NCBI GenBank assembly: GCA_029783825.1
Contig: JAREIK010000764.1
Span: 28,501-92,500, forward strand
DNA length: 64,000 nt
Source of the DNA: Sapria himalayana
Lineage: Eukaryota; Streptophyta; Magnoliopsida; Malpighiales; Rafflesiaceae
Reading direction: 5' to 3'
The translations under genes and the position numbers were made by a program. Each line of letters starts with the position of its first letter. Position 1 is the stretch's first letter. This document shows, one piece after another, positions 26,496 through 39,215 of the stretch. The notes under the pieces were generated by a model. That model was not told the origin of the DNA, did no database searches, and saw nothing but the letters and a program-made list of their open reading frames with translations.

Positions 26496-27420
26496 TCATT
26501 TTAGCTAGAGAATTTTTGCTATGGATCAATCCATAGCTAAATTGCAATGGATTAGTTAGGGAAAAGCAAGGGATTAATGTTTTTTTAGAAAAAAAAATAG
26601 CAAGGGATTAGTGACAAATTAGCGACCAAAAATTTTTCGTAAATTCTGTAAAAAAAAGTGGGGGATTTAGCTACGTATTAGCGACTGAAGATTTTCGTAA
26701 AATCCGTTCAAGAAAAGTAGGGGGTTTAGCAATGAAATTAGTGATGGATTGATGATGGAAAATTTTCGTAAATTCTGCTCAAGAAAAGCAAGGAATTTAC
26801 CGATAGATTAGTGACGGAATATCCCTTGCTAATACTATCCATTATTTAGCGATGGATTTAGCGAGGGATTTTCCCTCGCTAATACAAGTAATTATTTCGT
26901 GATGGATTTAAGGGGAGATTTTTCCTCTCTAATACAAGCAATTATTTAGCGACAGATTTAGCGAGGGATTTTCCCTCGCTAATAATATTTATCATTTAGT
27001 GACGAATTTAGAGACGGAATTTTTTATGCTAATAAAATCCATTATTTAGTGATGGATTTAGCTATGGAATTTTTCTTACTAATAAAATCGATGATTTATC
27101 GATGAATTTAGCGATAGAATTTTCCTTGCTAATAAAATCTATTATTTAGCGATGGATTTAATGATGGAATTTCCCTTGCTAATAAAATTCACAATTTAGC
27201 GACAGATTTAGCTACTAAATTTTTCTTGCTAATTGAATATATGATTTAGCGATAGAATTAGCAATAAAATTTTCTTTGCTAATAGAAACTATGATTTAGC
27301 GACGGATTTAGCGATGGATTTTTTCGAGCTAGTAAAATATGTAATATAGCAACGAATTTTCCCTACCTTATAAAATCCATAATTTAGCTACGGATTTAGC
27401 AACAGCATTTCCCTAATCAA
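26496..27420 (+). repeat. 5' subterminal region with about ten tandem 60-bp units
   Basis: From about 26816 to 27410 a unit of roughly 60 bases repeats, typified by ATTTAGCGATGGATTTAGCG then AGGGATTTTCCCTCGCTAAT. Each unit carries AGCGAYGGA motifs in both orientations, so each can fold (AGCGAGGGATTTTCCCTCGCT is a near-perfect palindrome). The 26496-26815 part has the same motifs less regularly spaced. In En/Spm the accessory TNPA protein binds clustered subterminal 12-mers; the AGCGACGGA/TCCGTCGCT word is the likely equivalent here, by inference. Confidence 0.88.
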
Positions 27421-27904
27421 TATTTATTTATATAATTTTTATATATTTTATTAGTTTTAATATTTTATTTAATTTTATTTATTAAATGTATGTTAATGGT
27501 CTATAGATGAGAAATCCTTGAAACATACATTCTCCTCGTAAAATCATAAAAAAATTATTTTATAAATAAATAATTTAAAAAAATATCCAAATACAAAAAA
27601 CAATTATATATATATTAATAAGTACTAAATTAACTATTTTTATGATGTATTAATTTTTTATAAAATTGTACAAAAAATTTTTCTAAAATTTTAAAATAAG
27701 AAACTTAAAAATTTGTATTAAAATAACATTAAATATTAAATTCAATAAGTATAATAATTTTTTCTTTATTTTAAAAATTAAATTAACATATAATAAAATT
27801 TCTATTAATATAAATATAAATTAATTGAAAGTATAATAAAATAGAAAATATTTTATAAATTATCGGAATTGACGAATAAACAAGTAAAAATTAATATTAT
27901 TATA
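27421..27904. other. AT-rich spacer, no feature seen
   Basis: This is very AT-rich DNA between the subterminal array and the leader homology. No coding sequence or repeat is recognised. Confidence 0.5.
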
Positions 27905-28458
27905 AGTAAAAAAAATTTATTATTATAGAAAACTTTTAAATAAATAAATAATACAATATTTGAAAATCTTGAAATATAATATAAATATAATTTTTTAAAT
28001 AAAGTTAAAAAAATTAAATTAATATTTATAAATAAATACATAGATGTTTGCTCTTAATAAAATAGATACGAATTAAACAATTGAGTAATATTTTGACTAT
28101 TAGCTTTTAACATTAATTTTTTATTAAAATAATAAATATGACTTAAACATTTTTTAACGATAAAATATAAATATTTATATATTTTTTAACATTAATATTA
28201 TTTTATAATTCTTAGGCGAGTGACTAGAAGACAAATCATCTTTTCATTTATGTCTTATTATATGTAGTTTGTTAATTTTGTACCTATTTAATTTTCTTTT
28301 ATAAGGGTAATCATATTTTTTTATTATTTATATATTTATTGTTTATATTAATATTATAATAAAAAATTTTAAGGTGTTTATTTTTCATTTGTACCTTGCA
28401 ACATGCACATTAATTTTGTTCGAAAATTTTTTTATAGTGAATACAATTAATTAGTCTT

Positions 28459-28516
<58 letters not shown>

Positions 28517-28725
28517 TAATATTATAATAATTAAAAATATAAAAAATTTGATTATCTTCTTAGACACCAATTATCTTCTTCGACACTGACACTTAAGTGA
28601 CACAACCGCTGTAGAAGGCCATCCATTCCTCGACACCGACGCTTCAACATCTATTCGATTTCGAGGTTTAAATTTTAATTTTTATTTGATTTGAGGTACG
28701 TTTTATACATTTATATATCATCGAT
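27905..28725 (+). promoter_or_regulatory. CACTA leader region with a first non-coding exon and splice donor
   Basis: It is homologous to 18235-19250. An (AT)n tract (about 28463-28512) precedes a C-rich exon-like stretch (CTTCGACACTGACAC, CCATTCCTCGACACCGACGC) that ends TTGAG|GTACGTTTT with GT at 28696-28697. The conserved donor in two diverged copies supports a spliced 5' UTR for the transposase transcript. If its acceptor is the AG at 33503-33504, the first intron would be about 4.8 kb. The transcription start is not determined. Confidence 0.6.
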
Positions 28726-29376
28726 TAACTTGATTATGCTTAAGTTTTAATGTTTTCAAAATTCTTCTCCTTTATTCACCGTGGTGTTTTTGGATTGTGT
28801 ATATACTTAATCATATACATACTTCATGCATTTGTGATATAATGCATTGTCATTGTGTTGATTTTGATGGTGCATAGTAGGCATGCCGAATTAAAAAAAT
28901 TTTCAATATAAATAACTACATACAGTATAAAAAAATAGTATACATAAATATAAGTTTGTTTTAAATACATGTTTTTAAACATAACTATATATATATATAA
29001 CTATAAAAAACATACATAAACTATTTAAACATAATTATATCTATAATTTTTTTATTACCATAGATGTGAAATGAAAAAATTGTTATGCATTGTTTAGGCA
29101 TGTTGGTATTAAGTGGGTGAACTTCTTTATCATGGTTTGTGTGATTTTGATGCTATAGTTTGCCGGTATCTTTTTTTGTTATGGTTATAAATATGTTTAT
29201 TTAAAACTTCATTTATTCATGACCCATTGCTAATATTTTTGTTCACAGGTGTTCTTGAGTGAGGCGCACGAAAAAAAAATACATATGTTCTTGATTTATT
29301 ATCTATATTGCATGAAGAGCACAAAAAGATGATTCTAATAAATATTCTAAAAAATAAATTTTTTAGAATAATTATT

Positions 29377-29571
29377 CAAAAATAAATAGTTTTAATCTGT
29401 ATTTTGCTATTTTATGAATGATAAAATGAGAGTGTGTGTATGATCATAGTTTGTGTTATTTATGGTATGTTATTTAGCACTTACCATAAATAACACAAAT
29501 ATGATCATACACACACTCTCATTTTATCATTCATAAAATAGCAAATAATAGATTAAAACTATTTGTTTTTT
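29377..29571. repeat. Long foldback (inverted repeat, arms about 90 bp)
   Basis: The left arm (about 29377-29467; AAATAGTTTTAATCTG ... GTGTGTGTATGATCATA ... GTTATTTATGGTA) is repeated in inverse orientation at about 29481-29571 (TACCATAAATAAC ... TATGATCATACACACAC ... GATTAAAACTATTT). The arms match nearly base for base and the loop is about 15 bases. A transcript would form a hairpin of about 90 bp. It may be a small foldback/MITE-like insertion or a by-product of replication slippage. Confidence 0.92.
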
Positions 29572-31739
29572 GTTGTATAAGTTATTTGCCGTGTTCATTT
29601 ATTTTATGGTAGTGTGTATATGTGTTTAATAATCTTTGCATTAATAAAATTACTATGTGCTATGCATTTAACATCATTTTTGAAAAATCCAGAAAAGCCA
29701 TTTTGGTTAATCTATTCATAATTGTTGTAGTGTGTATGTGCATGTGTGTGTGTAATAAAAATAATGTGAATATATATATAAATTCTATTTATTAATTCAA
29801 CTCTATTAAGTATAGTTTGGGAAAATGAAAAATAATGTTGTGATTTAATTAAAAATTATCATATTTAATTAACTGGTTTGATATTTGAGCTATAATATTT
29901 TTCAAATTGGTTTGAAACCCATTGATGGTTATCTTTTGATAATCTTTTGAGACTGGAAGGCATATATCAATTGAATATTCATGTCTTTGCTTTCTCTATT
30001 TATTTGTTGTTGTTAGGTAACCAAACTTTTTGATTGATTAATTTTGTCATAGAAAAAATATTCTCATTAAAGGAGACCATAGTTAGTCTTTCAAGACCTT
30101 AGTTTCTCTGATGGAGATGATTTGTAGAACATATATTACCAATCTCAAGACCATTTACCTAGTATAAAAATTTATATTGATGTTGTATCATGGTTGATGT
30201 GTGAGATACATATATCACTATGCTCTATCAAATCAAGGAAGTTTTCAACAATGGCAAATCAACTACTCAAACATATGCTCTAACAAATGGATTCCTATAT
30301 GTTGCAAGATGATACTCATCTATTATTAATCTTGCACAATTGGTAATTAATCTACCCTTTATACTCTATTTGCAATTAGATACTCATATATTAGTAAGCT
30401 TTCTTAATTAAACTATAATCTATATTTTTATCTTTGATTAATGAGAAAGTATAATGGCATATACTATAGACCATGTTAAAGATAAAGCATAGAGAAATAT
30501 TATCTCATTTATAAATGAGGATTCTCATTTGAAAGTAGATACTCATTTGTGGTAGTAGCAGTACAAGAAGAAGAAGTAGAAAAAGATGAAGAAGTAGTAG
30601 TAAGAGAAAGATAAAAAGTTTAAGATGATGAAAAAATTAGAGTAGCCTCATAGCTCTTAAGTAGCAATTACATGCATTACAAGAAATCCTAATCATTCTA
30701 ATCTTCAAATAGAAAAAAAATATTTGGCTTGCATCTCTTAAATTACAAAACAAAATAACAAAAACAATTTAATATTATGCATTGATACCACTAAAAGGTA
30801 GGAATATTGCTCTGAGAAGTATTTTCTTAAATTAGTTCAATTTTAAAATTTTATTAAATAGATTTTCTTGACAATGAAAGTACTATTCTTTATAATTTGT
30901 TGCATCCAAAAACAGCACTAAATTTTATCTAACTTTGCAAAAAAAAAAAGGAATTCCTCCACAACACTAATAATAATAATAATACTTAATATTTTCATCC
31001 TTAATCTACACACACACACACACATACACATATATATAATGGATAATTATGTTATGGAATCCAAAAAGAATATCTAGTACCTATATTCGGATACTCATTA
31101 TTATCCCAATATAATTAAAAAAAACATTATGCATAAACTTTTTTCAGCTTACTCAGTATGCAAAAACGAGTTATTGCATATGTTTATGCATACAGAGTAT
31201 TAATGAACTCAATATGCATATGTTTTTGTCTATGAAATAATGAGCTTCTACATAAACTCATATGCATACGTGAGTATATGCATTTCGTATGAAAAAAGGA
31301 AGATAATTATCAGTATAGGAATTTGGAAGACCCAAATCATAAATATTTTGGATTTGGGTCCTCAAATGTTATATTAAAATTAAAAATTGTAAAAAAATAT
31401 AATTATTTTCATGTTGGTTCCCCTTAACATTTTTTTCTATAATATTATAACTTTTATCCACTTTTGTTGCACCAAAATGCATCGGATTTGTTTATCTCAC
31501 ATAAGTTTTTTAAAAATTTAAATCTAAAATAATAATTTCAGAAATCAAAAATCAATTTTTAATTCTCATAGAGTTTACCAAAATATACTTCTACAAAGAA
31601 AAATGATAGGTTAAACCCCAGGGCTTACACCTTTAATGATGCCACCAACCATCTAACTAGTAACTTTTTAGAAATCTTGGATTCAAAAATCTTTATCATT
31701 ATAACGCAAGTAGGATTTGATTAATTTAAGTGTGAAGAA
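29572..31739. other. AT-rich interior with no recognised gene
   Basis: There are several purine-rich stretches (30555-30610, AAGAAGAAGAAG words), an (AAT)n tract near 30967-30984, a (CA)n tract near 31010-31030 and repeated ATGCATATG/CATATGCATA words at about 31130-31280. None of these forms a protein-like frame. It probably lies inside the first intron of the element's transcript (inference). Confidence 0.5.
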
Positions 31740-32620
31740 TTATAAGTATTTGTGTAACTATAAGTATACCCACATTTAACTATATATATATTTACATGTA
31801 TAATAACATACAATATAATATTTAACTATATGTGTATAATTATGTTTAAATATTTGTATAACTATATATAAATATTTGTATAATTATATAACACTCTACA
31901 ACATTAAATATAACTATATTTATAACTACGTATACATATATGTAAATCTATATATTTATTGATAACTTTATATATTTGTGTATAACTATTTGTATGAATA
32001 TATTTATATATAACTATATGTTTAAATATATAAAAATATTAATAGCTATATATACTATATGTATAATAACATATAACTATATATAATTCTATCTTACTAT
32101 ATGTATAACTATAAAAACTTTATACATAACTATATTTAAATATATAATTAACAACATGTATTTAATATACATTTTTATATATTAGTATAAAAAATGTATT
32201 TTAGCATTTCCATACCTATATATAACTATATGTATAAATATATGAAATTATATGAAAAAATATATATACATACATTTATAAATATAAGTTTAACTATACA
32301 TGTAACTATATGTATAACCACATGTAACTATATTTATAATTATATGCATAAAAACATACAACATAATGTTTAACTAAATGTTTATGACCATATATAAATA
32401 TTTGTATAACTATAAAAACTCTATATAAATAAATATAACTTTATTTTTAACTATGTAAACATATATGTATACATATATGTAAATCTATATAATTGTTTAT
32501 AACTTTGTATACATTTATTTATATTTACTTATAACTACTTGTATGTATATATCTATATATAATTAAATGATAAACTAAATGTAACTATTTATAACTACAT
32601 TTAATATATGTATCCTAACA
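31740..32620. repeat. AT-rich repeat family, two further units
   Basis: Units starting near 31757 (CTATAAGTATACCCACAT) and 32308 (TATGTATAACCACATGTAAC) both continue with AACATACAA, then ATAAATATTTGTATAACTAT and AAATATAACT, as in the units at about 12189 and 12700 of the first island. Spacing here is about 550 bases. It is non-coding. Confidence 0.8.
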
Positions 32621-32885
32621 TATAATTATACAAGGGATAATACTATTTTGTTGCACCAACTTGAAATAAAACGGCTAAAGATATAATATCAACAAGATGT
32701 AAGAACAGAGCATGAGAGTGTCCGTTGATCAGGCTCATATATGGTATAATACAAATAAGGGTTGTACTCTTACCTAATCCCAGCCCTTGGGTCTCAGGCT
32801 CAAATATGAACATATGTATAACAAAAAATGTAATATTTGATAAGTTTGTACTGAAGAACTTATATTTTCTTTTATATAATTCTTC

Positions 32886-33178
32886 ATTCTAACACTACAC
32901 TCTCTATGTGTCTCTCTCTCCCTCTATAAATCTTTCTGTCTTTCTCTTCCTCTTTTTCTTTGTGTCACACTATCTCTTGTGTTATTTTTTTTCTGGCTCT
33001 TCTTTCTAGTTTGTTCTCTTTCTCTCCACCCCCCCTCTCTCCATCTCTCTCTCCCTCTCTCCCCCTCTCACTTTCACCTTTTCTCTCCCACTCTCTCTTT
33101 CTCCCTCCTTTTCTCTCCCTCTCTTTCTCTCCCTCCATCTCCGAATTTCTCTACCCCTCTCTCTCCCCACCTTATTTA

Positions 33179-33218
<40 letters not shown>

Positions 33219-33232
33219 CCTCCACCTTTAAA
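32886..33232 (+). repeat. Pyrimidine-rich (CTCTCT/TCCCTC) tract
   Basis: About 350 bases are nearly all C and T on the plus strand (CTCTCTCCCTCTCTCCCCCT and similar; a pure CT run at about 33182-33209). The plus-strand frames read Ser/Leu/Pro strings and are artefacts. It lies 280-620 bases upstream of the TNP2 start and could act as a promoter-proximal pyrimidine patch or a long polypyrimidine tract of an intron. Neither role can be shown here. Confidence 0.8.
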
Positions 33233-33509
33233 CATTAAATGTATTTTTTTGCTTTCATTTCTTGTGCATTATTGTACTTTGCACCCTTTATTTAGTATAA
33301 CAGTGATACTTTTAATCTTTATCATGCTAAAAATTATGTTATCTATTAATGTAGATTGTGCAAATGGCTTGCCTCTATATTCACGATATTTAAAATTTTA
33401 ATATTCATCTGTAGGTAATTTTATTTTATTCTTTGTTTATTTTGAAGTAATAAAATGTTTTATTTATATTAATGATTGAGCATTATTTTATGTAAATAAA
33501 ATAGGGCAA

Positions 33510-36500
33510 ATGAGCTCAGATCGTTAGTGGATGTACAAAAGGGTCATTAATGGATTTTGAATAAAGATTTTTTGACTAGGTTTGTAACTTTCATCAATTT
33601 TGCATGTAGTCAATCGAGATTGAAGGATGGAGAAAAAATTAAGTATCTATGTAATCATTGAAAGTGTCAGAATATCCCTTTTCGTGATGCAAACACTATA
33701 AGATATCATTTGGCAAAATATGACTTTGTGCCAAATTATTTTGTTTGGATTTATCATGAGGAAAGTACAAAGGCTCTGAATATTGACTAAAATGAGGGTA
33801 TTGAATCATTTTCTTATGGTGAAGAATCATCAAACATATACCATAGAATGATCATGGAAGCTACTGGCCCTGACTTAATTATGAATTACATGGATGAACA
33901 ACCTAATCCTGAAGCTCAGAAATTTTATTAAATGCTTAAAGCTGTAGATAAAGAGTTGTGGCTTGGTTGTAAAACACATTCGCAATTATCACTTGTGGGT
34001 CGACAAATGAACATTAAGTCAGAAAATCATATGTCTGAGAAATTATTTGATCAGGTGATAGAACTGATGAAAGAGATTGTTCCGGATAATAATTTGATCA
34101 CTAACAACTTTTATAACACTAAGAAGTTACTACGAGGAATGGGTCTACCAGTGAAAAAAATTGATTGTTGTTTAAATGGATGCATGTTATAATGGGGCGA
34201 TGAGAGTGATTTAATTAGCTATAAGTTTTGTGGCCATCCTCGATTTAGGAAGGAACCTCGCGCTTTAGAAACGCCAAAAAAATTAAACATTGTCTTTATG
34301 AAGATGTATTATTTTCCATTAATTCCTCGATTACATAAACTATATGCATCAAATGCTAAAACAATTGATATGTTGTGGCACTCCGAGCATGTGGTTGAAG
34401 AAGGGGAAATGCGTCATCCATCAGATTTACCTGCTTGGAAGCATTTTAATTATATACATCAAGATTTTGTGGTAGAAAGTCAAAATGTGAGATTGGGTCT
34501 CTACACTGATGGATTTCAGCCATTTATGCAATCTAGACAACAGTATTCAACATGGCCAATAGTGATGCCTTATAACTTGCCTTCATGGTTGTGTATGAAG
34601 AAGCAATATATGTTTTTATCAATATTAGTTCAACGGCCAAAAAATCTGAAAGACATGGTGAATATTTTGTTACTGTCTCTTATTGTAGAGTTAAATCATT
34701 TATGAGATGTTGGCATGAATACATATGATATCTCAAAGAAGCAAAATTTCATTATGTGGGGAGCCCTTATGTGGACGGTAAATGACATTTCTGCATATTC
34801 AATGTTGTCTGGCTAGAGTATTACAGGACAATTCACATGCATGTATTGCATGACAAATTCTGATGCATTTACCCTCAAATTTATTGGTAAATAGGCATAG
34901 TTTGATAACCATCGTAAGTTTCTACCTATGAAACATCCATTTCAAAGAAATAGAACTGCATTTTGAAGAAATAAAACTGTGATGATAGTTGCACCAGCTA
35001 TTCGTTCAGGAGATGATATTATTACAAAAATTCATAGTTTGGGTTTGAAGAAGGTAACTGAAAAGGATGCTACTGAAAGTAATGGACCAATAGGCAAATT
35101 ATTTGGTAGGAGGAAACGAAGTATATTTTTGGACTTGCCTTATTGGAAGTCCAATTTAATTCGTCATAACTTAGATGTAATGAATATTGAAAAAGATATT
35201 TTTGACAATGTTTTCAACACTGCCCTTAATGTAGATGGAAAAACAAAAGACACTTTAAAATCAAGACAAGAGCTGAAATATTACTATCGCCAGCCTGAAT
35301 TGAAACTGAATGAGAAAATATGAAAATTCCCTAAAGCTTGTTGCACACTTGATAAGAAGGCAATACAGATATTGTGTGAATGAGTTAAAAATTTGAAATT
35401 CTCTGATGGATATGTGTCAAATATGGGTAGATGCATGGATATGAAGAATCTTAAGTTATGTGAAATGCAAAGTCATGATAGTCATGTATTTATGTAGAGA
35501 TTAATATCAATTGCATTCCGTGAATTACTTCCACAAAGTGTTTGGAAGGTCCTTACATAACTAAGTTTGTTTTTCAAATAGCTAACAGCAACCACAATCA
35601 AAATAGATGATATTGTGAGGCTGGAGAATGACATTCCACTTATTATTTGTAAGCTAGAATGGATATTCCCACCGAGTTTTTTTGACTCCATGGAGTATTT
35701 GTCGGTCTATTTGGCATATGAAGCAAGGATTGTAGGGCCAGTGTAATTCAGGTGGATGTATCCTTTTGAGAAGTAAATACATATAATTTGCTGTATTTTA
35801 TTATTTCGTGCTTTAAGTAATATTATAATTTAATCAAATTGAAACCTAACATTGTGGTTGTAGGTATCTTCGTAAGTTGAAATTGAATGTTAGAAACAAG
35901 ACAAAAGTTGAAGATTCAATTTGCAATGCATATTTAGTAGAAGAACCATCATCAATTTGTTCTTATTATTTTGATGATCATGTCAATACAAAGAATTGAA
36001 ATGTGTCATGGAATTATGAAGGTCATGTGATGGTAGAAGATTATTCTGTGGACAAACTATCTATCTTCAAGTAGCCTAGAAGAGCATTTGGAAGAGTAAT
36101 GAAAAGATGTATGATAGATTAAGAGTACAAAGCAACCAGGAGCTACGTTTTACTTAATTGTGAGGAGGTTGCACTATACACTGAGTATGTATACACAAAA
36201 TGGTTGCAGGTTAAATCATAGTTTAATTTAATCTTTAATAGGAATTATTAAAAATTGATATATATATTTTTCTCTTTTTATATTTGTGTAGTTTTTATGT
36301 TGAGCAGTTAAAATATAAGCAACCATCAATTTTCAGCAATGATGTCGATTAAATGCTAGAAAATAAATTTGCAAATTGTTCAAAAATTATGTGAGAATTA
36401 TTAAGTTTTAAATTTTGAATTATTTAATTTATTTTTATCTTTTATTTGTTAATATCAATTTTTTTAATCAATGTCACAGGTAATTGATCTTTCAATTGGA

Positions 36501-37182
36501 GATTCAATTTTTTTTATTCAAAATCTAAGTAAAGGCCTGTTTTGATATGTGGCACCATATCCTGGGTATTTTGTTAATGGATATAAATTTTACACAATCG
36601 GGCACAATTCTTCTAAAATAACAATGAATAGTGGTGTATGCATTAAAGGCATAGGATATAGGGCAGATGAAATTGTATTATGGTCAACTCAAAGAAGTTA
36701 TTGATTTGGAGTATCCTAGACTCGAAAACAATAGGATTGTATTATTTAAGTGCGAGTGGTTTGATACTACACCAAATGTGGACACAAAGATTCATTCAGA
36801 TTATAAGCTAGTGGATGTTACCCATAAACACAGATATAATCGCAATGAGCCATTTATTATGGCAGTTCAAGCCACTCAAGTATATTATTGTTCATATTCG
36901 AGTTTATCTCGTGAAAAGAGAGATTGGTGGGCTATTTGCAAGATCAAAGCACGATCAAAATTTGAAGTATCACCATCGCAACAAAGAAGTGCAAATGTGG
37001 AAATTATACTGGCATTCCAAAAAGATGACATAAATAATATTGAGCCTTTGAATGTAGATGAAGATCTAGAAAATTTATGTTACTCAAATGATGGCACAAT
37101 AGAAATTGAAGATGATCAATTTCTAGATGAAGATGAGTTTGAACATCTTTCAGAATCAGATGAAATATCAAAATATCCATAA
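33510..37182 (+). pseudogene. TNP2-type CACTA transposase, degenerate
   Basis: This is the remains of the transposase that cuts CACTA ends. It starts at ATG 33510 after an acceptor-like AATAG and reads MSSDR*WMYKRVINGF, the usual opening of the N-terminal transposase-associated domain, then YHLAKYDFVPNYFVW. The tnp2 core follows, open at 33932-34192 and 34298-34705: WHSEHVVEEGEMRHPSDLPA, then YSTWPIVMPYNLPSWLCMKK. A third stretch is open at 34979-35323. A DUF4218-like part is FRELLPQSVWKVLT near 35515-35560. Introns are visible at 35773-35863, 36210-36291 and probably ending at 36480. The last exon carries the DUF4216-like domain (VAPYPGYFVNGYKFYTIG, then VVLFKCEW-like VLFKCEWFDTTPN) and an acidic tail ending at TAA 37180. 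Numerous in-frame stops and a frameshift near 36665 make it inactive. Confidence 0.93.
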
Positions 37183-37351
37183 GAGGATGACAGTGATGCC
37201 GATAATTAAATTTTTATAATTTTATCATAAATTTAAACTATCAAAGACGTTTTATATTTTATTGAAATCTATCGGTGTGTTTTATTCTAAACTGCATGTT
37301 TGTTCATTATTTTTTTCTATTTTATGTTCTTTGTTTTATTTTGTATAGCAG

Positions 37352-39215
37352 ATGGCACCTAAAGGGCATGGTCGTGGTGAGGCTGGACGTGGACAGAGAA
37401 ATGAACCAAATTCAATTGGTATGTTACATAATATTCCTGCATCAGTACCAGCTCATAGCCACCATATCCTGACTTCAACATCACAATCACCATCTCCATT
37501 TCTATCACCATCACAATCATTGAGACCTCTACTAACACTTTTATCATATGTAAGCCCACCACCGATTGTGCTTCCTGCTCACACTTTTGATCCATCTCAA
37601 TCTTCTACACCACAATTTACATTGATTGTTCCCCAATTTATAATACCAACGACATCATCAAATATTGTGCCTTCTTCTGAAGTTAGTTCAAAGTTAGAAA
37701 TTGATATTATGGATAAGAGGTAAAAGAAAAATGTAAAAATAATTTCAAAGAAAAATTTGATGTTACCGTTAGTGGTTTTTTTATATTGTTATGAGTTGTT
37801 TGTTTTCTATGTTATTTATTTATTTGTAGAATTTTATTCCATCTCACAAGTGTTCGACTATAATTACAAAGGCTTTCAAGAAAATGGCTGATGCTAAAGC
37901 TTTCTCCGGGAAGAAAGTTTCTCAATAGACAAAGGAGTCATTTTAATGACTTTCAGGTAAAAATAACAAAACAAAAGAATTGAAAAATAACTATTTAATT
38001 ACTTAACTTTTATGTTGGTTATTATTCAAGCAGTAAATAATTATGTTTTTGTTGTTAATATAAATTTGTTTGTCATTTTATTTATAGAATCAGTGCACAT
38101 GGCCACCCAAATTTGATGGAAAGATAAAGACATTATGGGAGATCAAAATAGCTCAAAGATATTTTGATTTTGTTTATAAATTAATGAAAATTAAAGAAAG
38201 ACCTGATTTTATATCCAAGGAAGACTGGCCCATGTGGCTTAATTATTGGGAGGAGCTAGATGTGAAGAAAAAATCAGATATTGCCAGCAAAAATCGACAA
38301 AGTGAGCTTGCTGGAGTAGATACCGGAATCTGTTGACACACAGGAGGTTCAAAGTCGAGCATTGAGCATGCTCGAGATTTGGTACAAATTTAAAATTCTA
38401 AACATATCTATATTTTGTGTTTGCCGTAATAGTCCAATATATATAATCCCTGCATGGTTTTAATAATTTTGTTAAATTTTTTTATCATTTGTTTTTTTAT
38501 GAATTAATAAAAACATATTCTAGGCTGGAGAATTGGGTCGAGATCCAAATTTCAATGAGATTTTTAGGAAGATGCATGTGAAGAAAGTGGATGATCAGTA
38601 TGTTGATAACAAGTCTCTGATGATTGCAGTAAGAAATTATTATATTAATTAGACATTATAAAACTATAGTACATTATAAAAATTATTTCGAATGCAAAAT
38701 TTTTATTTTATTTTTTGTAAATCTAGAATTGTTTTTATCTCCATTTTATCTCAGGACCTAATGGAGGAACCAGTGACAGCTGCTCATCAACAAGTTGAGG
38801 GTTCTATGAATCCTCAACCAATTGACTATGATCCAATTTGTTTGAAGACAATAAGAGGTCGAAAGAAGCAGCGAGTGTACGGAATCGGCTCTAATGGAGT
38901 GGTATTTTGTTGTAGCAGTTGTGCTTCTAAATCATCTATCTCAGCAATGGTGGATGAGGCGGTCAAAAACAAGCATAGGAAACAAATGAAGGTATTGTAG
39001 ATATTGAGACCGAACTAAAAAAGAAGGATAAGCAGATAACTAATTTGATGGAAGAAATGCAAGAAATTAAAGAAATTAAAAAAGCAATGCAACAGCATAT
39101 GTCCTATATGGAGTCACAATTAGCGGCATTGGCACATCAGATAGCATTCCGAGATCTAGATTTGAATCCTTGCAGGAAAGGCTAGCATTCCCTACAAATT
39201 ATGAGGACGATTGAG
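37352..39215 (+). pseudogene. Second CACTA protein (Transposase_24 type), degenerate
   Basis: It lies 169 bases after TNP2 on the same strand, where CACTA elements carry their accessory DNA-binding protein. Exon 1 starts MAPKGHGRGEAGRGQRN after GTATAGCAG and continues Ser/Pro-rich to about 37723. A second exon-like part (about 37828-37960) has CSTIITKAFKKMADAKAFSG. A third (about 38090-38380) has WPPKFDGKIKTLWEIKIAQR, then WLNYWEEL and HTGGSKSSIEHARDL, the family's SGGS/HTGG region. A fourth (about 38525-38628) has RDPNFNEIFRKMHVKKVDDQ. The next part (about 38755-39190) holds a Cys-containing stretch and a C-terminal coiled coil, NLMEEMQEIKEIKKAMQQHM, ending near 39200. Stops (CQ-to-stop near 37928, stop before HTGG) and a stop before the coiled coil show decay. 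The protein probably bound the subterminal motifs. Confidence 0.85.

Noticed and set aside
31130..31280. Octamer-like ATGCATATG clusters as a promoter array
   Set aside because: The words are common in AT-rich DNA and no gene or start site is placed next to them.
32960..33401. Ser/Leu/Pro-rich open frames
   Set aside because: They come from the CT-rich tract, with no conserved motif.
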